Source: Adiantum capillus-veneris (lineage: Eukaryota; Streptophyta; Polypodiopsida; Polypodiales; Pteridaceae). Taken from it: a stretch of 64,000 bases of DNA. Made by a program: the position numbers and the translations under genes. The stretch spans positions 124,027,043 through 124,091,042 of the forward strand of contig CM043960.1 in NCBI GenBank assembly GCA_014529385.2. Direction: 5' to 3'. Below are positions 32,380 to 44,634 of this stretch, in pieces (positions within the stretch are counted from its first letter, which is position 1; each line of letters starts with the position of its first letter). Below the pieces are notes generated by a model. It saw nothing but the letters and a program-made list of their open reading frames with translations, was not told the origin of the DNA and searched no databases.

Positions 32380-35300
32380 TGTAACATTTAATGGTCTAGT
32401 AACTTGTGTGTAGCGGAAAATAGCATGAACATAGTGAGCATTTCATTAGAATAACTTCCTAATGAGAATAACAAGAGTGCTTGGGTGGAGAGAGCAACAA
32501 AAAGTATAACACCTAGTTAGATAGCATGAACAATACTTCAAACGAGAGAGAAATTAAGCAATTTACAACAGTTGAGGACCGGATTTGCATGGAGCCGGTG
32601 GTGCACCTAGAATTCGTCGACCCACGGAAGTGTCAACAGCAGGTACATGGAAGTGTGCAGGTTGATGGGAGAGTGATGATGCATTTGATAGGTGCAGATT
32701 GGAACAAGCGCGACTTTGGTGTGTATTCCAGATCCGGCATTTTGCAGCCACTTGTCCAATGGAGAATTATGGGAGCACAAGGTGGTCGACGATCGTGTCG
32801 ATCATCACAACTTCTGCAGGTGAAGATCTCCTCATCTAGGAACCATTTCTACTTTGTGGAGCGGGCTTTGTTGATCTGTGGCCATGTGGCCTTCTCAATG
32901 GCACCAGCATTCCAAGCTAGAGAGAAAACTTATATGGCGTTTGCTCGGCGTGTGAAGTGGAACTAAGCAAGGCTTTTTTTAAAAGCAAAGCTTAAAATGG
33001 ACAAAAAAAAAAGAATTTTTGCATGGAGAGGGCGCCACTGCAGATCATGGGTGGCTGAGAGTGGAAAGGGAAGCGCTGTGAGTAGGAGGAGAGCCATCTG
33101 GGTGCCTTGCATGAGCCACCTGAGTGGCGGGTGTTTGAAAGGTGGACGACAGTTGGCATGCAGGGGGGGCGCCATCCTCAGGGAGAAGGAAGGCTGCGAG
33201 GGCTGAGTAGACAGGAGGAGAAGGAGGAGGTCCATGGACTGCATGGGGAGAGCAGACCAAGCCAGGCCGTGACCTGAGGAAAAGCAGAGTTGCCAGATGC
33301 CGGGAGGAGGGGCTGGTATTGCAGGGCCGCTGTAGCCAGCAAGGCCTAGTGTGTATGAGCCGAGTACAGGTGAAGGATGAAGGGGCCTAAAGGCAACTGA
33401 GAGAGCTGCAAAGAGCTGGGCCAAGCTCCACTACAGTACAAAGGGCAATCAAGGAAGAGGGAGCCCCCTGCAGGAGCTACTAGCCTTGTCGCAAGGCAAC
33501 CAAGGAGGGTCCCGAGCTCAAAGAGAAGGGCCGCCTAAGGTAGCTAAGGGAGGCCGCCGGAAAGTAGAAAAAGGGAAAGCTTGGTATGTAGGGGAGGCAG
33601 ATTCCAAGTGGTAGCAATTGGGGGGAGCACAATACAGAAGGAGGTGATGAACGGGTTTTGGTGGAACCCCGAGGGCTACAAGAGGAAGAGAAGTACCGCT
33701 AGTAGAACGGCTTTGAGAAAGCTTGGAAAGAGATCGCCAATAGGAGAGGAGCAAACTGCATGAGGCATTCCGCTATGAAGTCGGCATCATTGTATTTGAT
33801 TGGGTTGATGTGATACCTAGTTGATTGTGTTTTGTTTGTCAAGTTTTCTGTCAATATTGTCTGCCTCGTGTTCTTTGCCGTATGCCCGTGGTAGCGGTGG
33901 CTCCGGGATTGTGTGTTTGTGAGCAGAGAGGGAGGTAGAGATATTGTGTGGGCAGCTTGTATGTGTGGTCGAGGTGCGTTTCGCCTCCTTGGGTGAGTGC
34001 GTTTACCGATTTCATGAGTATATGCATCAGTGTGTGGGATACAGGTGTCAGTTTGTTGATGGGTCTATTGTGCTGAAGTTGTTCATGGGCGAGTATGTGC
34101 AGCCATGATTGCTCGAAGGTGGTCGGTATTGCGAAGGTCGGCAGAAAGTGTGCATGTGAGTGTGATTCTGTGTAGGTAGGGGTGCGGACTATTACCTTGG
34201 GCTATAGAGAGGCAGTGTATTGTGTGCAGGGTGTTGCTCCCATTTCCCCCATTCCACCCGTCCCCCCTCCAAAAGACTTTGTATTATGGTTTCTCCCATC
34301 AAGAGAGACATTTTACAATACAATTCTTTCGGTACCTTCAATACTAGCTAGTGCAATGAAGATGGAAACTTCATGCACTAAGTAAAACACTTATCAAACA
34401 CAAAATCAATTCCCTCATGGTCTCAGACCCAAGACCTCACACACCTTCAAAGATGGTGAGAGCTAGCGGGGTATGAGAGTATATTAAGAGGAAGAAGGAG
34501 TATTCTTACGAGAAAGATGTACATAATCACTCATATTAGCATAGCTTAGCTTAGTAATTAGCATGGTAGAGGAGATGAGCATGCATTGAAGCTTGGATCT
34601 TGATTGGATTTGCATCACAAAGCCAAGATTTGTTGTGTAGGCCTCCCTTCTCACAAGCTTGGAGTAGGTGGTAAGCTTTCCATTAAAGCTTGAGAAGGAG
34701 AGAGAGTCTTCTTTTCTTCCACATGAGATTCTGTGAGTGTGTGTGTGATAATTCCTTGCCAAAATCAGCCCCCTCTCTCTCTTGGTCGACCCCTCTTGCT
34801 ATTTGCTCATCCTCACACCTCATTGGACCTCCCAAGGCCTATCCAATGGAAATTAAGCAGCATAAGTGATAGTCTTTTGACATGTGTCCCCCTTTCCCCT
34901 TTTGTGAGAGCTTTAGGTGATTAATTAATTCAACTAAACTCTTATTGGACCCCTTTGCCTCCTGGCCAATAGGAATTAGGCAAGCCATTGGGATGCTGAA
35001 TGCTCATTGGTCCCAAGGCTTGGGCTGCTGAATGCTCATTGGACCCCTTGGGAGACTGTCCAATAGTCTTCTAGAGAGCTTAATTCTCATTGGACCCCTT
35101 GGGAGACTGTCCAATAGTCTTCTAGAGAGCTTAATTCTTATTGATTCTTTTATTAAGTGTTTTTAAATTAATTAAACTAGATTTACTCTAGCTTACTTCT
35201 CATTGGTCCACTTCCAAGGCCATCCAATAGGAACTAAGTACACCTTTTATTAAGTGTTTTTAAATTAATTAAACTAGATTTACTCTAGCTTACTTCTCAT

Positions 35301-35798
35301 TGGTCCACTTCCAAGGCCATCCAATAGGAACTAAGTACACCTTGTGGGCATCTGGGCTAGGGAGCTGACATGTGTCCCTCATTCCCTTTGTGTAAAGGGA
35401 GCTTGTGTGTGTGTGTGTGTGTGTGAGTTTCTCTCTCATCTCCTACTTCTAGGGCTCGCCCCCTCCTATGTAGGGATGGTTGAAGACTTTTGGGACACAC
35501 ATCCAATTTCCCTAGGCTTTTGACCTTTGGACACAACCTTTGAATTTTGGAGCCTTAGCATTTTGGAAGTCTTAATGGGTTGAACCTTAGGGTCTTTTAA
35601 GCCCATTGGTGCACATTTCTCTTTTGCAGATGGCCTCCCTTTTGGATCCCTATTTTCCCTCCTTTGGATCCCTACTGTGGCCGATCTGCTAGCTTAACCA
35701 ACATTCTAGTTTTTTCTCCCCTGGCACTTCCCAATATTAAGTGATCAGTTTAACATGAGAAAATCATTTAGGAGAATTAGATATTGATTATTATGACA
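32380..35798 (-). repeat. L1 solo LTR with TSD ACGAA, carrying a 1.65-kb insert
   Basis: Left end TGTAACATTTAATGG, right end TATTATGACA; flanked by perfect ACGAA duplications (32375-32379, 35799-35803). LTR sequence is 32380-32601 and 34255-35798. No internal region, so a solo LTR left by recombination. Two tandem duplications are present inside: about 62 bp around 35030-35140 and about 98 bp around 35150-35345. The host is the L2 internal region. Confidence 0.93.
32602..34254. mobile_element. unidentified GC-rich insert inside the L1 solo LTR
   Basis: The other L1 copies read straight across this point (GGAGCCGGT then CCCCCCTCC), so this 1.65 kb is an insertion. Flanks CCGGT and CCCGT could be a 5-bp duplication with one change. 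The content is purine- and GC-rich in the middle (for example 33200-33300) and unlike its neighbours. ORFs on either strand (32526-32966, 32963-33424 minus) have no recognised domain and the first begins in LTR sequence. No clear terminal inverted repeats, no pol. It could be a non-autonomous transposon with captured gene pieces. Confidence 0.55.
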
Positions 35799-37185
35799 AC
35801 GAACATTTGCCAATTTTGTGTCTTGTTCATTTTCAAATTCTACAATCTGTAGAATTGAATGATTGGCTTTCAGCTAAACCTTCAATTTCTTTAGGCCAAG
35901 TTGCACTTCAATACAAAGTCTGCCTGTCAGGCCGAATCTGGGAGATAATTTTCTGACTTGAGGTTCCAAACCCATGTTCAGCATTTGATCTGCTTCATCA
36001 GGGACAATCTTTTGAGATCCTCTGATTACTTCTATGTTTGCTCTCCTTCATTGGTGACTCCTTTGTTCCTGCATCAAGGCGATCAAAGCCGCATTTGCCA
36101 TTGTTAGCTTTTGCGTGATGTGTAAATCATTATACTGCTTCTACTTGATATATGACTTAATTAAAGCCGACAAAGCCCAGTTAGTTTCCACAAGTTAGTA
36201 ACTTGCTTTGAAAAGGGCTTATGTGACATCTGTCATCATTGATGAGCTAGCATTGTCTATTTGTCCCCAAAATTCATATACATGATGTACAATGTATGTA
36301 GATGGCTATCATGGCTTCAAATTTGAAAAAAATGCATCTTTGGCTAGCTAGGGATTATACTTGTTTTTTTTTTTTTTGAAACCCTTAGCTTGTACTCTCT
36401 ATGCATAGCCTTCTGATAAAGTTTAGCTTGATTTGGACTTGCATTTGGCTTTTTTTTGGATGTCAGTCTCGAGAATGATTGATGGGTATCTCTGGCACCT
36501 TCTGACTACCAAACACATGTTGGACCAATGATGATGATCAAATTTGGGCTTATTCCTTGGTTGCGTCTGCAGACATCTATCACGATAGATGAGTGAACTA
36601 TCATTTCTGCCCGTTTTGTTCTTGTCAGTATTGTTAGTTCCTTTTGTTTGTTAGGCTTCATTAAATGACATACAAGATAGAACATTACAGTATAAAGATT
36701 TACTTCCTGTATACGGACTTGTAGTCGCATGAAGTGTCTGATAGGCAACTTTACACTTGATGGGTGCTTTCATTTAGTCGATCACCAACTTTTTTTGTCC
36801 TTGTAGTCCACGTCGTATTTTTATGACCATTCTCAGTCACGTTTGGACTCATGTTGTTGTTGAAGGCTGATCATCATTCTTTTCTCACCTTTGGCATTAT
36901 CCACTGTGCGTATGGATTTTGAGACATGCCTCATGAAGTTTTGTCATTTTCCTGTACCTGCTTCTCCTTGTATTTCTCGGCATCTCGTCAGTCCTTTGTT
37001 CATCTGGATTATGGAATTTTCTTCTGTTACAACTAAATAAAACCAAAATTCAACTCAACTCAAAAAGCAAAGTCAAGGTAATAGAAATCTGAATGCTATG
37101 TACACTGTACAATGTCCCCAGGGCCCCATATATGGCTGTTGTCTCCGTACTCCTCTTGTAACTCTATTAACCGGGCGTGCCACAA

Positions 37186-38121
37186 TGTTGCGGGAGCAAA
37201 TCACACCAGCCATAAAGTGCATGCAACACAACCTAGATCAACATAATGTCAATTGAGGACAAAGATGACACAATAGGCACGCAGAGGAAATATCTTTAGC
37301 TTGTCAGGCTGAGACCATACAACACTCTGGAAGGCCAACTAAACCACAACCTAGAGTCTCAGTGCTCTCAACTACACCACCTAAGCACATACACACAAAC
37401 GGAAGGAAACTCACTAAATCATACCAGAATTGTACAAACTTAAGAAACACCATCCCCTCACTAGGATACACTTGTCCCTAAGCCTCTACACTCAAAATTC
37501 TAGCTCTAGAACCATCTGCAAAAAACGCGTATAAATACAGATAATTTTTTTGAAAGTGTTCGAAACTAAAATCTATGAGTACCTATGCGTAGCTTATGTT
37601 GCTACGATTCTAATGACTACCTGTAGGCAGAAAGTAGACATCATTTGATATACTTAGGACCGCAAATAGCTCGTAGATTCGCGAGCGCGTTCACTCCGTT
37701 CCGCAAGGAATGGTTAGCATTGTCGTGTAGCTCTTGCCGAGGCTAACTTGATGGTGCAGTCGAATCTCAAATGCGATGAACGAGCGGGGAGTAGCGTCAG
37801 TATGAAGCTCACACTCTCTCTCTTCCTTTCTCACACACAATAGACGACATCGCTAAAACTTGATTATGATAAGTTCTATCCTTACAAAAATGACCTATGT
37901 ACCTTATATACTAAGGTCACCTTAGGTTAAACCTAAAATAGAGTTTGAGGGGTCAAATGGCTTGGTGTTTACAATCTAGAAGTGCTATTGTACCCCGACT
38001 TCTGCAACTAAACTACCTACTTATCACAAATGATGTTTATAATCATAATCCTCAGAATTCCATAACTCTCAGAGAATAAGGATTTGTTGAGTTATGTCGT
38101 GTTGTTGACCCAGTGTTAACA
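37186..38121 (-). repeat. L2 LTR (936 bp), minus orientation, middle of a tandem array
   Basis: Plus-strand ends TGTTGCGGGAGC and …GTGTTAACA. The left side faces internal sequence (…CACGCC…CACAA, the PBS side), the right side faces a PPT at 38122. It is therefore at once the 5' LTR of the left element and the 3' LTR of a right one. Confidence 0.9.
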
Positions 38122-39710
<1,589 letters not shown>

Positions 39711-39990
39711 GAGGGCATATACTCTGAATTTTGTCAAGAAATCATCACAATCAAACACAAAGATTCAATACAATTCACAAAACATTGCCCTCTGATATTC
39801 TTATATTAGGTCCACATTTAGAATGCCTCCACCCCTCCTATTTGGAGTTCTCCTTGACGATAGGGTATCACCAAGGATATGTGTTGTGCTTGGGCAATCA
39901 AAATTTGTGCCTATGCAGGCCTTGTAATGTAACCCTATTATGCATACACAGTCAATGCATGGAAAAAATTTCTGTTGTGCAAGATGTGGG
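39711..39990. other. unassigned sequence left of Copia C, probably end of element N
   Basis: No gene visible. Because Copia C duplicated GTGGG, this was continuous with 44417 onward and so may be the downstream (minus-sense 3') end of element N. Confidence 0.4.
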
Positions 39991-40171
39991 TGAAGGAGTA
40001 CGAGCGGAAGTGCGACGCGAGAGAGAGTGCGAGAAGAAGAGCACGACTATGCTCTACTGTAATGTGTAGAGCATAGTGAGTTCTTATTAGGTTTTAACAA
40101 AAGAATATGTGTACATACCTGGCGGCCCGCCCACTTACCTGGGCGACCACATTGGGCTTTATACCCCAACA
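39991..40171 (-). repeat. Copia C 3' LTR
   Basis: TGAAGGAGTACG to CCCCAACA. It contains a perfect 12-bp inverted repeat (ACTATGCTCTAC at 40046-40057, complement at 40066-40077, 8-base loop). PPT AAGTGGGAGGT follows at 40172-40182 in minus sense. Confidence 0.92.
40046..40077. repeat. perfect 12-bp stem-loop in the Copia C LTR
   Basis: Arms ACTATGCTCTAC and GTAGAGCATAGT with loop TGTAATGT. It could act in the RNA as terminator or packaging structure; no evidence either way. It cannot be compared with the 5' LTR because that part is deleted. Confidence 0.75.
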
Positions 40172-40182
40172 ACCTCCCACTT
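40172..40182 (-). promoter_or_regulatory. Copia C polypurine tract
   Basis: AAGTGGGAGGT in minus sense beside the 3' LTR. Confidence 0.85.
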
Positions 40183-40260
40183 AAAGTCCAATGTGGTACT
40201 TTAAGTGTGAGAGAAGCTACTATACAAGCTAATATACAAGAGATGTAGAGAAGTGATGTA

Positions 40261-42123
40261 CTACCCTACACCTAACTGCTTGCGAAAATGCGCAAAGCTC
40301 TCTGAGGGAAGTCCTTTTGTAAGTAGATCAGCAGGATTTTCTGTGGTGTGAACTTTGACAAGCTGAAGTTGCTTATCCTCGAGCATTTCCCTGATGAAAT
40401 GATACTTCACATCCACATGCTTTGTCTTTGAGTGATAAACTGGATTGCGAGCCAATTGTATAGCACTTTGACTATCACAATATAACATAGGCATATCTTC
40501 TTTGATTCCCAAATCTGTTACTAGTCGATTAAGCCAAATTGATTCTTTGCATGCCTCTGATGCTGCAACATATTCAGCCTCTGTAGTAGACTGAGTAACA
40601 CAATCTTGTAATCTAGAACGCCATGATACTGCTCCACCAGCCAATGTAAAAACATACCCTGACGTAGACCTTCTGTTGTCTAAGTCACCTGCATAATCTG
40701 AGTCTGTAAAACCCTTTACACTTAGCTCCTGACACCCATAGCATATACGCATACTCTTTGTAGCTTTCAGGTATCTCAATATTCCTTTCACTTCCTCCCA
40801 ATGTTTTTTGCCTGGGTTTGACATGTATCGACTTACTACTCCCACTGCAAATGCAATGTCTGGGCAAGTAGCAATCATTGCATACATCAAACTACCCACT
40901 GCAGATGCATATGGAATCTTATCCATTTCAGCCTTTTCTTCCTCAGACACGGGACAATCTTGTTTGCTAAGTTTCACATATGGTGGCAATGGAACACTCA
41001 GTGCCTTTCCCTTCTCCATATTGAAACGTTGCAAAACCTTGTCAATATACTCTGTTTGAGATAACCAAATCAACTTCTTTGATCTGCCTCTCTCAATGCA
41101 CATACCAAGTATATGACTTGCCTCACCCATGTCTTTCATGTCAAACGATTTTGCCATCTTTGACTTCAAAGCTGAAATTTCTTCCAAGTGCTTGCCAGCA
41201 ATCAACATGTCATCCACATACAAAATAAGGATCAGCCAACTACCATCCTTAGCCTTCTTTGTATGTAGACAATGATCGAACTCACTACGTTTGTAGCCTT
41301 GAGAAGGCATAAACTTTTGGAATTTATGGTACCATGCCCTCGGTGATTGTTTTAAGCCATAAAGACTCTTTAACAACTGGCATACCCAATCTTCCTTGCC
41401 TTTCTCAACAAACCCTTTTGGCTGCTGCATGTAAATTTCCACATCTAAATCACCATGCAAGAACGTTGTCTTGACATCCATTTGATGCAACACCAAATCT
41501 AATATGGCAACCAATGCAAGAAAGAATCTCAATGTAGTCATCTTGACCACCAGAGAGAAGACTTCATCAAAGTCTATGCCTTGTTCTTGCTTAAAGCCCT
41601 TGGCAACAAGCCTTGCTTTGTGCTTTGGCTGACTATCATGAGCGGTGATCTTATACCTGTAAACCCATTTACAAGGTAGAGCCTTTTTGCCCTGTGGTAA
41701 TTTAACTAGCTTCCATGTCTTGTTTTTATGCAGAGCTGTCATCTCTGACTGCATGGCCAATTGCCAATTCCCGGAGTCCTTCATTTGCACTACTTCCTTG
41801 TAACATGAAGGCTCATTGCAATCACTCAACATGACATAGTTCATAGATGGAACAAACCTATCAGGAGGTCGCGTGACACGTCGAGATCTACGCACAATAG
41901 GTGGCTCAGGCTCAGCCACAACCTGTGGTTCCACTCTATCCTGTCCTTGCTCCTCTTGAGCCCTGACATTTTGTCTTGCACGTGCAGATCCATCTTCTTG
42001 GAAGACAACTCTTCTAATCTCCTCAACCCTCTCTGGTTTAGAATGATATTTGGATTCATTAAAGTGAACATCATTGCTGGGGACAACCTTTCTGGATTCG
42101 GGATCCCAAAGTCTGTACCCCAT
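40261..42123 (-). CDS. Copia C RT and RNase H, long open frame
   Basis: A 620-codon open stretch. It starts in the integrase C-terminal linker (GYRLWDPESRKV), so the first Met is not a true start; the frame continues upstream past a stop at 42241. RT motifs in order: LPCKWVYRYKI, MDVKTTFLHGDLDVEIY, SLYGLKQSPRAWYHKF, and the intact catalytic box LILYVDDMLIAGKH. RNase H has FTDSDYAGDL, TEAEYVAASEA and YCDSQSAIQLA, and ends LTKGLPSESFAHFRKQLGVG near the PPT. It is the only copia RT in the window with an intact active site in a long open frame; without gag and PBS it still cannot transpose by itself. Confidence 0.93.
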   Translation of the reverse strand: MGYRLWDPESRKVVPSNDVHFNESKYHSKPERVEEIRRVVFQEDGSARARQNVRAQEEQGQDRVEPQVVAEPEPPIVRRSRRVTRPPDRFVPSMNYVMLSDCNEPSCYKEVVQMKDSGNWQLAMQSEMTALHKNKTWKLVKLPQGKKALPCKWVYRYKITAHDSQPKHKARLVAKGFKQEQGIDFDEVFSLVVKMTTLRFFLALVAILDLVLHQMDVKTTFLHGDLDVEIYMQQPKGFVEKGKEDWVCQLLKSLYGLKQSPRAWYHKFQKFMPSQGYKRSEFDHCLHTKKAKDGSWLILILYVDDMLIAGKHLEEISALKSKMAKSFDMKDMGEASHILGMCIERGRSKKLIWLSQTEYIDKVLQRFNMEKGKALSVPLPPYVKLSKQDCPVSEEEKAEMDKIPYASAVGSLMYAMIATCPDIAFAVGVVSRYMSNPGKKHWEEVKGILRYLKATKSMRICYGCQELSVKGFTDSDYAGDLDNRRSTSGYVFTLAGGAVSWRSRLQDCVTQSTTEAEYVAASEACKESIWLNRLVTDLGIKEDMPMLYCDSQSAIQLARNPVYHSKTKHVDVKYHFIREMLEDKQLQLVKVHTTENPADLLTKGLPSESFAHFRKQLGVG

Positions 42124-43167
42124 CTCACCAGAATTACCATAACCTAGAAAGATGCACTTTCTACTCTTTGGCTCAAGTTTGTTCCTAAATTCTTTTGGAA
42201 CGTGAGTATATGCCTCACAGCCAAAGACTCTGAGATGCTTTTATGAGGGCATTTTGCCTGACCATACCATCTCTGGCACTGAATCCTTCTGCAAAACCTT
42301 GCTAGGAGATCTATTTACAAGATGAATAGCTGTTGATACAGCTTCAGCCCAAAACCCATTTGGCAGCTGTGCATTAGACAACATACTTCTGACCTTCTCT
42401 TGTATGGTCCTATTCATCCTCTCAGCAACACCATTTTGAGGAGGATTGTAAGGAGCAGTAAGTTCACGTTTTATACCTTTTGACTCACAAAAGTCTTGAA
42501 AGGCCTTTGAAACATACTCTCCACCATTGTCAGTGCGTAAGCATTTAAGCTTCTTGCCACTCTGATTCTCCACAAGTGTCACAAATGTTTTGAAAACACT
42601 AAACGCTTCATCCTTGTGCTTGAGAAAGTAAACCCATACTTTCCTTGAGTAATCATCTATAAATGTCATAAAGTAAGAAGCTCCCCCTAGAGATAGGTTA
42701 GGCATAGGTCCACGCAAATCACTATGAACAAGTGCCAACTGTGTATCTCTTCTACTGCTTCTATGCTTATGTGGCTGCTGTGTTTGCTTACCATACAGAC
42801 AATGTTCACAGAATACAAAATCATTAAATGAAAAGCCAGGCAAATAACCAGAACGAGACAAGATTTCCATTCCCTTCTTGGACATATGTCCTAACCGGCT
42901 ATGCCACAAAGAAACGTTCGGCTGCTCGGTTACATTGATTACATTTTTAGAGACATTTGATACATAAATCATGTAAAGTCCTCCAGAATTTACTCCATGT
43001 GCTACTGTCATAGAACCCTTGGATATCTTCCACATGTTCTCTCCAAAAGTGGTGACGTAGCCAGCATCATCAAGTAAACCTGTGCTGATCAAGCTCTTGG
43101 TAATTGCGGGAACATGCGGGAACATGTCTCACATTCTTCAGCGTGAAAGAAGAGCCATTCTGAAACT
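42124..43167 (-). pseudogene. Copia C integrase
   Basis: The 42241-43125 frame has the zinc region SLWHSRLGHMSKKG with FCEHCLYGKQ. The core has LVHSDLRGPM (C to R beside the Asp), RTDNGGEYV and QNGVAERMNRT. A stop at 42241 (PS-stop-KHLRVFG in the family) separates it from the RT frame, which is otherwise the same. At the upstream end about 39 bp present in Copia B are lost between LGN and LKFQ. A 10-bp tandem duplication (CGGGAACATG twice, near 43110) also lies there. Confidence 0.9.
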
Positions 43168-44211
43168 TCAATTGCCTAGCCGAACATGATCTTTAGTGGT
43201 CACATAAGAGGTAAACCACTCCTTGTTTGGAGACACATGAAGTGATGCCCCTGAGTCTATAATCCAGTCACTCAGTGCATTTCCATCAGATGCTGTAAGA
43301 AGAGTTGAGTCCATTGTATTCTTCAAGAAGTATTTGTCTCCTGACACTAGACTGTCATCCTCTGCAACAGTGTTTGTCACATTTATTTCTTGAATCTTCA
43401 CTGAGGACTTGTTCTTCTCACCATGGTCTTCAGCTTTCTCTTTGCCTTTTTCTGCTTTCCATTCTCTGCAGTCTCTTTTCATGTGACCCTTCTTGCCACA
43501 ATGGTAGCATTCTATGTCACTCTTGCCTTTAGCACTGCGGGACTTGCTACGAGACCGATTCCTCTTTCCACCTTTGTACTTTTCTTTGGTCCTTCCCCTG
43601 ACAACTAAGGCTGTTCCTTTGCCTTTGTCCATTGTCTTTCTATTGGTTTCTTCAATAAGCAGACTTCCTTCTACACCTGCTATGTTCAAACCATCTGGAG
43701 GTGCAGAATTACTCAAAGCTGTGCGAAAAGTGTCCCAACTTTCCGGCAATGTGATCAACAGGAACATAGCTCTAACAGGTTCATCAAACTTGACACCTTG
43801 AGCTGACAACTGACTGTAGATTGTGTTGAATTCATTCAGATGATTGGACATAGGTGTCCCTTCTTTCATCTTCAAGTCAACAAGCTTCTTAAGCCAGTAT
43901 ACCTGTGAAGCTGCACTCTACTTCTCATAAAGATCACTCAGCTTTAACCATGTGTGATAAGCCGACATCTCGTCTGCTACATTGAAGTAAACGATTTCTG
44001 CCAAAGTCAGCATAATGGTAGAAAGTGCCAATTCATCCATTTCGCTCCATTCATCTTCGTCCATATCTTCCGGTTTTATCCCCTTGAGCTTTATAGGTTT
44101 TATCTGCTTCTTTTGTACCAACACGTGCCAAATCTGCTTCTTCCACAATGGGAAATTGGTTCCATCCAGCTTCTTGATATTGTAAAGAGCAGTGTCCTGT
44201 GATCCAGCCAT
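43168..44211 (-). pseudogene. Copia C gag and protease start
   Basis: ATG at 44211 (MAGSQDTALYNIKKL). The capsid part continues to a TAG at 43918 where Copia B has Gln (YEKQSAAS), then 43168-43875 in the same frame (LITLPESWDTFRTAL). Zinc knuckle CYHCGKKGHMKRDC. The protease active site SDWIIDSGASLHVS lies just before the frame-breaking deletion at 43168. Only one stop interrupts gag. Confidence 0.9.
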
Positions 44212-44363
44212 AGCTACGCTTCACAGTGGTTTACTTTCCTGGGAAAAATTCGGCAGAGTTTCCCCTGTAAACTGACCTCTGAACCAATATCAACCTGTCA
44301 AATGAACCAAGAAAACTTCAGATTCTGCATAAATTTCGGCAGAGTCTCCTTTGTAAAATGGCT

Positions 44364-44416
44364 CTGGCGTCCCGCCCACTTACCTGGGCGACCACATTGG
44401 GCTTTATACCCCAACA
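44364..44416 (-). repeat. remnant of the Copia C 5' LTR
   Basis: 53 bp matching the outer end of the 3' LTR (CCCGCCCACTTACCTGGGCG to CCCCAACA). Inward it joins leader sequence directly, leaving no PBS. Confidence 0.88.
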
Positions 44417-44634
44417 GTGGGTATAAGCAATTTTCTTTTTGGCATTTGCTAACGAGGCTTCCTATTCTAAGCAATGTGATTTTCGTTGAAGCTCTTGTGT
44501 CATTCACTTGATGGAAGGTTGTAGAGTATTTTAAAGGCTCACTTGTCTGTTCTTTGGAATCTAGTTTTGCCTTGTCGTTAATGTTCATATTTTGCATTGT
44601 TCTTAGAGTGGGTTCTGTTCTAATTGTACTATAA

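Larger units (their letters stand above)
32195..37185 (-). mobile_element. L2 non-coding internal region (interrupted by an L1 solo LTR)
   Basis: After removing 32380-35798 and one TSD, about 1.57 kb remain between two L2 LTRs in the same orientation. It matches 38122-39710 along most of its length (for example TGTAGAATTGAATGATTGGC and GTCAATATTG-like blocks). No gag or pol similarity is visible in either strand; short ORFs such as 36506-36748 are not conserved convincingly. With LTRs of about 940 bp this is a LARD-like non-autonomous element, 25633 to 38121. Confidence 0.8.
39991..44416 (-). mobile_element. Copia C: Ty1/copia element with truncated 5' LTR
   Basis: 4,426 bp on the minus strand between perfect GTGGG duplications (39986-39990, 44417-44421). 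The 3' LTR is 181 bp; at the 5' side only 53 bp of LTR remain, fused to leader sequence, so the rest of the LTR and the PBS are deleted. The outer LTR end is still present, so the deletion came after insertion. Coding parts closely resemble Copia B. Confidence 0.93.

Noticed and set aside
32526..33424. ORFs of 146 and 153 codons in and around the GC-rich insert
   Set aside because: One starts inside LTR sequence and crosses the insertion edge; the other is low-complexity and Pro/Leu-rich. No domain, so not called as genes.
32602..34254. Helitron interpretation of the GC-rich insert
   Set aside because: No TC start, no CTRR end with a hairpin, and the target is not an A/T junction.
37171..37185. 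Assigning the L2 primer-binding site to a specific tRNA (TGGCACGCCCGG in minus sense)
   Set aside because: It starts with TGG beside the LTR as expected, but I cannot match it to a known plant tRNA 3' end, so it is not listed as a feature.
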